From Melampsora larici-populina 98AG31 (Eukaryota; Basidiomycota; Pucciniomycetes; Pucciniales; Melampsoraceae), in the NCBI RefSeq assembly GCF_000204055.1, contig NW_006768813.1, positions 1,939-65,938 on the forward strand: a stretch of 64,000 bases of DNA, given 5' to 3'. The position numbers and the translations under genes are program-made. Position 1 is the first letter of the stretch; each line of letters begins with the position of its first letter. Positions 56,473 to 64,000 of this stretch are shown here, piece after piece. The notes under the pieces are model-generated. The model worked only from the letters and a program-made list of their open reading frames with translations. It had not been told where the DNA came from and did not search any database.

Positions 56473-58562
56473 ATGCTAAACTCATCTAACGAGATTCCCA
56501 AATCATATCAACAAAATCCAAGCAAAAGAACGAGTTCACGTCTAAGACATTCCATCGATCTAACAACCCATCCGATTCCAACCCAAACCCAAACCACCCA
56601 GAAACTAAATTATCCATACTCATTTAATTTAATAGGTCATCGTAGTTGTGTGAATTCAATTCAATTTAGTTCGTTTCATCATGATAGGTATTTAGCTAGT
56701 GCAGGTGACGATCATCAAGTTTTGATTTGGGATACTTTTCAAGACCTTAATGATGATCAAATTCGATTTCCTTTAAACACTTTTAAAGGTTCATTCGCTA
56801 ATATCTTTTCTTTAGATTTCACAATTGATGGTCAAAAACTTTTGGCGTAAGTCTATCAATCAACCTAATCATTTTTGATTTGATTTGAAACTGATTTCGA
56901 TTTTTGGTTTCTTTGATCAGAACTGGTTTGGATTCAAGAATATATATTTATGATTTACAAAAACCTACATCTTCTTCAAACCTATACAAAACCAAACATC
57001 AAGATTCCCAAACCAAAGGTGATGAACCAATCCAAGTGATCCTATCACATTCGGTATCTCCAAATCATCTTTGACTCCAACTTTCAAACCTTGATTCATT
57101 AAGCCTTCAAGACTAATCGATGCGCTTGGTTTTCACATTCAGGCTTCTTGTAGAAGAGTCACCTGTCATCCAGAAGAGCCTGATCGGTTCTTGTCTGCTA
57201 GTGAAGATGGAACAGTGATCGAATATGATTTAAGATTAAAAACCTTTTCTCAAGCTTCGGTTTTACTTCAAAACCAACTCGAGTATAGTGATGTGCTTTG
57301 GAATCCAGTGAAGTTAACCCCTTTTGACTTGAGATCTTTATATAACAAATTATTTCATTAACACTGATTTTAATTGATGGATTCTTTTTCTCTTAGATCT
57401 CTTCTCATCTGTTTGCTGCTAGTACGAATTATGGATTAAAGTTATATGATCGTAGGATGTTAGGACCAGATCCGACCAAGAACATTTCAGCATCAATCTT
57501 AACAGTATGTTGATCTTCTTTCAAACATCTCATTCATCAAACCATCATGACTGAATCGAAATCCTTTGTTAATTTTTGATTTTCTTTTTTAGTATTCTAC
57601 TAATTTAATCATGCCTAAACCTAAATTAAAGATCAGTCAACCTGAAATCTCATCAATCTCATTTGATGAATCAGGTCAATTATTATCTCTGATCATCTCT
57701 AAATGGTATCCAACTTTATATTCCTTAAACGATCCTCATCCAATAACAGTTTTAAAATCATCAAATTATAAAGATTCTTGTACAATTAAAGTTGAGTTAA
57801 ATTTTCAAAAGAAGAAAAACCATTGATTTCCAGACATTCTAAACTGTTTTTCTGTTTTTTTTTTTCGTTTATAGCATGGTAGTTTTTCTACTTCAAATCA
57901 TTCTAAAGATTTACATTTTACTATAGGTAGTGATGATTTTAAGATTTATGATTGGAAATTACCTTCGATTGGAGAATTAAAAGAAGAAAGAAAACTCATG
58001 AAATCTTATTCAGATTGGTCAAATGAATTTCCTGATGAAGCGATCGGTAAGAAATTACCTTCTCAGCTTCCCCATCTGTCAATCTCATAATGATCTTTTT
58101 TGGTTTGTTTTTGAAAAAATAGGGTATGGGAAAGGTCCTGTGACGATCCCAAAGGTAATAGAAGAACCTGAATTTATTTTATCGGGACATCAATCGATTC
58201 CGAATACGATCAAGTTTCATTCAAGTTTACCATTCCTTTTAAGTTCAGGTATCGAAAGTTTAATCAAAGTACATACGCCACAATCCATCAAGATCGCCAA
58301 GTTAACGAAACCTTTGAACCTGGAAAGAAAATCATCTGACTTGAATGGGATTGATAGAAGTGTTCAAGTTGATGATGATGAAGTCTCTCATCTTAGTGAA
58401 GCAGATCGATTGATTGAAAAGGAAACCTTGGAGATGTTTGATCAGTATCTGTTAAATAGCTGTGATGATCAGTTAGTTTGGATGAATATTGGAACTGGTC
58501 ATGATTCTAATGAATCGGGCTCTGATGACGATGACGACGAAGAAGAAGAAGAAGAACTGTAA
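56473..58562 (+). CDS. WD40-repeat protein (DCAF5-like), 529 aa
   Basis: Seven exons (56473-56846, 56921-57053, 57143-57307, 57397-57504, 57593-57790, 57875-58046, 58123-58562) join in frame. The first repeat is clear: LIGHRSCVNSIQFSSF, then YLASAGDDHQVLIWDTF. More blades follow: IFSLDFTIDGQKLLATGLDS, VTCHPEEPDRFLSASEDGT, YGLKLYDRR and FTIGSDDFKIYDW. A late one reads LSGHQSIPNTIKFHSSLPFL. The protein ends in an acidic tail (SGSDDDDDEEEEEEL). Layout and acidic end recall the DDB1/CUL4-associated factors such as DCAF5/6, substrate receptors of a ubiquitin ligase; that assignment is inference. ATG 56473 (MLNSSNEIPKSY) was chosen; the frame is open for 29 codons upstream. Confidence 0.85.
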
Positions 58563-59072
58563 GAATTCCAATCTGTCTTATAAAGTCAAGTCCTTGAAAC
58601 ATTCAATTTAATGTTCTTGATCCTTATTTGATTCTATTTTCAAGATCAAATTGATCCCATTCTCAATTCGAGTTTTCTTATCTGTAAACTAATGAATTTC
58701 ATCGAGCACATCATGCTAACTTTGAATATTTCGAATCCTCCAAAAAAATCTCTTACATTGGTGATTTTGTATTAATCTATTTTCAAAAGTTGTTTTAGCC
58801 TATCTTCTTTTCTTCTGTAAAAGTAGTTTTGTGTATGATTAGTGTTCTTCAGCATTTACGTATTATATGAAATCAATTCAGTTGAATCAAACCCAAAGAG
58901 GTACAAGAATGTACAACAGAAATTGTAAGAGAGGAATAAAAACTTTTAAATAAACCAAGACGAGCAAAAACATCAACTTGCAAGATGAAAAAAGCAAATT
59001 CATTTTCAGAGAAGAAACCATACATTGAACTAAGATTTCGATAAATACAAAAGCCAAACCTTAAATTGAACC

Positions 59073-60504
59073 TCATGTTTCTTTTGTCATTGATAGTGGA
59101 TTATTAATTGGTATATCAGGTTTAAGATCACACCAATTCACCATAGCAGATTCACCATATCGATTAGCTAACCATTCATTTGCAAGTTTAAAATGACCAT
59201 TACCCAAGAATCCACGATGAGCAGATAAAGGTGAAGGATGAGCCGATCTTAAAATCAAATGTTTTGACTAAGAAAAAACAAAATTCAAAAGTAGAAATCA
59301 GTAAGTTGAAAAAAAGGATTTGAGATTGAGATTGATAAACTAATCACTTCTGATAATCTTGATACTCTATCTGCTGCCCATTTACCCCAACATAAAAAGA
59401 CGACACCTTTTCCAAACCCATTTAAACTTTGATCAATCAAATCATGACATTCGTCATTTTCGACTTTTTGTTTTTTCGCACTTGATGGTCCTTCTTCTGT
59501 TTGATCTTGGGTCATGTCTTTTGGATCTTCTTTAGGTTTGGATTGGTTTAAAAGATCTAATCCACCATACAGATCAATAGCATCTACCACCGAATCTGTG
59601 AATTGTTCCCAACCACGACCTGCATGAGATCCGGCTGATGATTTACGAACGGTTAAGGAAGTGTTGAGTAATAAGACTCCGTGATCGGCCCATGTGCCGA
59701 GTGAACCGTGATTAGGTTTTTTGAAATCTTCTGGATATTCACGTTTGAGTTCTTCATGAATCTACCAACAAAAAAATCAATCAAATCAGGATTCAAGTTC
59801 TCTCATATGATTCAATTTAAACAGAGATGAGAATCTTCATTAGTTGTGTGTGTGATGGGAAAATGAAGTACGTTTCTTAATGAACCTGGAATTGGAATTC
59901 CTCTAGGAACCGAAAAAGCAAGACCATGAGCTTGACCAGGACCATGATAAGGATCTTGACCGATAATCACCACCTTAATAGACGTCAAAGGAGTTCGATG
60001 AGACCAAGAATAAATCATAGAAGAAGGAGGAAAAATCGAAGATTGAGGTTCGGTTTGAAGAAACCTTTTAAGGTCAAGGAAATAAGTACGATTGAGTTCT
60101 TGGTGTAAAACTTTTAAATATGTTGGGCCTAATCCTGTCTTTGGATTTAGTTCTAGTGAAAGTAATGATTGATGTTCTTTAGATAAACTTGTGAGTTTGG
60201 TTTCTTGATCTATTGTTCCTAGTTTATCGTATGGCGTTCTGATCATTGATGTTTTTGAACTTGTGGCCACTGGTTTAAGATTAGGATTTAGTTTAGGTTT
60301 TTTAGTAGGTTTGGATGAACTTGTGGTTGAACTTATCAAAAAAAAATGTTGGTTAGTAAACTGGTCATTTGAAGGTTTTTAATTTGAAAAAGGTTGGGGA
60401 TTGACACACTTGGGCGTTGGAATGGGTTTCGTGTTGGGTTGGTTTCCTCCAAACATATCGGTGATTGATCTTTGACGTTTTTCACCTGGTTTTGGTAAAC
60501 TCAT
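59073..60504 (-). CDS. UNG1: Uracil-DNA glycosylase, family 1, 387 aa
   Basis: Four exons (60504-60410, 60331-59872, 59761-59348, 59267-59073) join in frame. The water-activating loop [20 protein letters not shown] has the catalytic Asp at about 158. [22 protein letters not shown] is present. [10 protein letters not shown] precedes the DNA-intercalation loop [15 protein letters not shown], whose His is at about 333. The enzyme removes uracil from DNA as the first step of base-excision repair. QRSITDMF at residues 11-18 resembles a PCNA-interacting box, as at the start of nuclear UNG, and a basic [10 protein letters not shown] may be a nuclear signal. An acidic insertion of about 50 residues lies between the SVVDAI helix and GVVFLCWG. 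The gene is convergent with the WD40 gene. No defect is seen. Confidence 0.95.
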
Positions 60505-61201
60505 CTTGGTTCGAATTTTTGGGATGATACTGTACCGATCCTAAAGAAATAACCAAACAGGTTAGTCAAGATCAATAATATCGGTATCTGAAGAATAGAA
60601 AGAGACTCACGCTTGCTTGATTCGAGAATGACTTGGTGTTCTGGATGGTCTTTTCATAAAAGTCAAGGTTCTGATTATGGAAGACACGCGTAACGCGTTT
60701 ATGATAAGATAGGATGACACGGGGCATTGAATTTAGGAAACGGGGTTCGGGTATTTGAGAAATGACCTCATGGTGTATTTGGAATCCGATAATCGCGATG
60801 ACCGATTCGAATTTCGCAAGGATTCACACACCAAGATCGCAATCAAACCAATCAAATCAATTCGCCAATCGATACATAAAATAAAATCAAAAATTGTTTG
60901 GAATCATCCTCTTTGACCATCTATGAACAAGAATAAATAATCGAAAAAAAATCAGCTAAATCGATAAATATTTCAAGTTAACCTTTGCATTCTTCAAAAA
61001 TCTAGATCTTCCTTGATGCTCATCAACTAGTGATAAATCCTTTTCAACTGTATAGAAATACTACCTATCAAAACGGTAAGTACCACGAGAATTATCAACT
61101 AATCAACAGCAGCAGGACAAAGGTGTTGTTATCGACCACCTCATTCTGTCAATTCATCCAGTGAAGTTGGTTGAGTACCGAATTGGGCGTTTTTGCTGTA
61201 T
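60505..61201. other. Upstream region of the UNG gene
   Basis: No gene is seen between the glycosylase start codon and the tRNA gene. Confidence 0.5.
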
Positions 61202-61288
61202 GCTGGCTTAGATCAATGGTAGATCGTCTCCCTCCTATCCTGTGCGCGATAGAGGAGAAGGTTGCGGGTTCGAGTCCCGTGGTTAGTG
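61202..61288 (+). tRNA. tRNA-Arg (CCU) with a 15-base intron
   Basis: The acceptor stem GCTGGCT/GGTTAGT pairs with several G-T pairs. D arm: GATC-AATGGTA-GATC. Anticodon stem: TCTCC/GGAGA. Loop CTCCTA...A has anticodon CCT followed, after position 37, by the intron TCCTGTGCGCGATAG. T arm: GCGGG-TTCGAGT-CCCGT, with a perfect B box GGTTCGAGTCC (61267-61277). The anticodon and T arms closely resemble yeast tRNA-Arg(CCU). The acceptor stem is weak, so slight decay is possible. Confidence 0.85.
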
Positions 61289-62387
61289 CCTTTTTGCTTT
61301 TGTAACGGGGCGGAGCAAGGGGAGGTCTGGTGTTGTTCAGAACCCAGTGGTATGGCCAAAAGGTCATGATGTGAAGGGTGTGAAATTTTGAAAAAGCCTC
61401 GCTCTTACTTGTTGGTTTTTGGTTGAAGGTCCAAGAGGTGTAAGCAAAAGATCTGAGGCAGAGCTTGTATTATAATTCAACATGAATCAATGTCCCCAAA
61501 GTGTTTGATGGACTCCAGCTTTTGTGAGATATGGTGTGTCAAGTCTTTTGGGAGGGATATGACAAGATCAAGTTTTTTGGTTTCTTGCTTGGTGATTGAG
61601 ATGGGCATGTATTTTGTTTTATGTGATTGAATGGTTTTGGTGTTCCTTTGAATACATCTATGTTACTTTGAAGTTTTTATGTTTGTGGAAAAAGTGTGAA
61701 TCTAAACAAATTATACCTTCATGGTGAATGTTGAACCATATATTGGTGTGTGGCAAACAGCAAGTCATATATTTCATACTACTGCTTGGTACATGAGACA
61801 TATCTGGACCATTTGTTGGCAAAACAATTGTGCCAGACAGGTTCACAGGCATCAAGACTGTGTTAAATTGGCCAGAAGAATATTTTTGAGACAGAAGTCA
61901 AGTTTCCTTTCTGGTCAATCTGATTATATGTAAATACTTTGAACAAAGGGGATGTCACTTGGTTTTGATAGTATGTACTGAAAACTGATTGGACAAGTTT
62001 ACAAGTGGATAAGATATAGCACTTGTATTCTTCACCACACTTTGACTGGACCCATGTAACACTGGAAGACTCTTGATATTCAAGGAAAGAAATGTAAGGA
62101 ATATATCTCTTGAAATTGAAATTCTGTGGGCAGTACAATCATGATGGATGAAATGGTTTTCAACAAACAACAAGGAGATCTTCATGATAATGTTACCAAT
62201 TCCTCCAACAACGAGACAATATTTTCTTTACCTTCAAATGTTTCCATCAAACCAAGTTCTTCAAAATTGATAAACATCATAAGATAATCATTCATCTGTA
62301 TCGATTGCATCTTGACTATATTTCATTCCATAACAAAATTTATCTTATCAGACATCAGGTATACAGAAAGTTATGATCTCTTTTAAC
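61289..62387. other. Intergenic, nothing recognised
   Basis: No gene or repeat recognised on either strand. Confidence 0.5.
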
Positions 62388-62606
62388 TCACATGATGCAT
62401 GCACAGGGTCGGTGCCAACACTTGGCACACGGCATCATTTCTTGATCCTCATTAAACAAATATTTACCCGAGTTGATTTCTAAATGATTTTGTTGACCGA
62501 CTTTGGAGATTTCATTGAGAGATCTTTTAATATGAGTGGCTGAGATCGGGTCACCAAAGATTGATAGTAAGAGAATGGTACTGAAGACGATCGTAGTTTT
62601 ACCCAT
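62388..62606 (-). CDS. Small Cys-rich secreted protein, 72 aa
   Basis: A single-exon gene from ATG 62606. MGKTTIVFSTILLLSIFGDPISA is a textbook signal peptide (given here in parts: MGKTT, then a hydrophobic core, then PISA), with a likely cut after residue 23. A dibasic HIKR lies just after it, a possible Kex2-type processing site. The mature peptide, about 49 residues, ends in a cluster of four cysteines (CAKCWHRPCACIM), where CxxC and CxC spacing might also bind metal. No known family was recognised. Short secreted Cys-rich proteins are typical rust effector candidates, but no host function can be inferred. A TATA-like sequence lies about 135 bases upstream. Confidence 0.65.
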   Translation of the reverse strand: MGKTTIVFSTILLLSIFGDPISATHIKRSLNEISKVGQQNHLEINSGKYLFNEDQEMMPCAKCWHRPCACIM

Positions 62607-62738
62607 TTCAGAATCTGATATATGTTATGTACTTTTATTTTGAGAAAACGAATGAGGATAGGTGTATAACTAGTTTCTCTAGTGGTGCACAAAGTCAGAT
62701 GCTTTAATTAGAAGAATGGGATGAGGTAGATTTCATGT

Positions 62739-62749
62739 CTTTTTATATC
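62739..62749 (-). promoter_or_regulatory. TATA-like box of the small secreted-protein gene
   Basis: GATATAAAAAG on the minus strand lies about 135 bases upstream of the ATG at 62606. Confidence 0.4.
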
Positions 62750-64000
62750 CCTACCATCCCTTATAGTGTGGAACTACGTAACAGAGCTTAACATGAGTTT
62801 TCCGCTTTGCCACCAACATCCAGATGTGATAAAGTGTGTAGGTCGGGAAATCCGTGACTCAATTATGCGTGTGATTCAGACCGAGGAACAGATAACCTGC
62901 GGATAGCCTACAACCTTTCGATCATGGCCAATCTTCAAAACCTGTGGGACCCATACGGCATAAGATGTCATATTCGATAAGCGATTCTTTCGAGTTACCT
63001 CAGGATTTAATTCTTGCGCGGCCGTGTTGATGGAGTTTGGTTCATGAGACAAATTTCAAAACAATAATTTGTGAACCTACATAGAAACATCTCCATTGCC
63101 TGAAAATCAATACCGGGTCTCGTATGATTATTTTGGACGTATTGAAAATCTACGGATGTTTTGAACCAACGAGCAAGTTGTTGAACTTGTAGTGTAAAGA
63201 TCTGTAAAAGCTTTTGATTTGAAACCTCTTAATTGTAGTTTGGTTAACTGTGTTCCTACAGCGGGTGAGCAATAACCTTCGGTGTCACAAAGATGATAGT
63301 GTTTGTAGGGGTCACTCAGGGTCACTCTAAAGTCACAGGCCATTTATGAAAAAGACTCGTAACGACTGTTCCATCCATTATTATCACCAGGATTAATTGT
63401 GAGTGATACTGATATGCTGAACATCCTTATCATCTGCACATCCGGCCCACCTGTTCAGGTTGGTAAATCTTTACTCTTCTGGCAATGACGTCTTTAAAAA
63501 CTGTGCCATGAAGAACCATAAGATCACCTGGTCAACGTCTTCCATTTCACCCAGAAAACTCAAAGCGTTACACTTGGCCACATATGCCATCTTACCCCTT
63601 GATCTCCGTCTGATCTCATTGATTCTCAAATCCTCATGCATGAATCAACCTCTGACTTGTGCAGATATGACATATTGAGTTTAATTCGGGCCGTGCTTGT
63701 CTTTGCTAAGTATGATTCGCCATAAGAAGTGTTTCATGATCCTAAGGTTTACCTGAAATGGACATCTATCCAGCATCATGACTCATTCTCAAAGTAAAAT
63801 GGATGATGGCAAAAACCTTTTGTCAACTCAGATTGTCTACCTGATTGAAATTGAATTTTTGATACGCTCAGAACTCTCATACAAATGTACATTATAGATT
63901 TTTTTTGGTCCTCCTGAATGGTAACACAAGGTCAGAGAGTTTTCTTTCCAAATCCTTTAGCTTGATCGGAAATAAAATATATCTCCAATTAAACATTCTT
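62750..64000. other. Right edge, nothing recognised
   Basis: Short open frames only. No gene, RNA or repeat can be supported. Confidence 0.45.

Noticed and set aside
61149..61367. A 72-residue minus-strand frame over the tRNA gene
   Set aside because: Antisense of the tRNA; no start or splice context.

Overview
This window reads as nuclear DNA of a basidiomycete rust fungus (Pucciniales, Puccinia-like). Nearly every gene has several short GT-AG introns, and KDZ, FAR1-type, hAT, PIF/Harbinger, Tc1/mariner and Gypsy families sit beside ordinary fungal housekeeping genes. The lineage is an inference from gene style; no rRNA or species marker is present. Exon models below were built by hand from splice sites and reading phase.

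Layout. 1-8.1 kb holds the N-terminal part of a KDZ transposase gene (minus strand, running off the left edge), a seven-exon FAR1-type zinc-finger gene and a decayed rust-type gene. 9.3-11.5 kb is a type II membrane GT31 (Fringe-like) glycosyltransferase gene. 13.97-47.18 kb is a stack of transposons nested in one another. 50.3 kb and 62.5 kb carry small secreted-protein genes. 55.1-60.5 kb is a compact housekeeping block (TPMT-type methyltransferase, WD40 protein, uracil-DNA glycosylase), followed by an intron-bearing tRNA-Arg(CCU) gene at 61.2 kb.

The nested stack is the main result. Outermost is element A (13,969-47,181): Tc1/mariner-like, 155-bp inverted ends starting CAGCTATTCCC, TA on both sides, a complete DD34E transposase on the minus strand near the right end and an extra 930-codon gene near the left end. 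Inside it lies element X (17,897-44,855): CACTG ends and a 3-bp GTA duplication, with only about 1.8 kb of its own sequence left after nested elements are subtracted. Four elements sit inside X: a 13.1-kb IS3EU-like element (18,062-31,155; 116-bp inverted ends, 6-bp duplication AGTACC) with an IS3-type integrase and cargo genes; a Gypsy retrotransposon (32,184-38,570; LTRs identical by eye, duplication GTTAA); a PIF/Harbinger element (39,037-44,286) with a Myb/SANT-like gene and a broken transposase; and a 365-bp MITE (44,449-44,813) in X's right end. A 4.1-kb hAT element (20,578-24,655) sits inside a cargo gene of the IS3EU-like element. Target-site duplications fix the relative order of insertion.

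The three largest DNA elements (A, the IS3EU-like one, Harbinger) share one plan: an accessory gene reading inward from the left end and the transposase reading inward from the right end. Several of these genes carry a single in-frame stop or a homopolymer frameshift in otherwise coherent coding sequence. That is either recent decay or assembly error.
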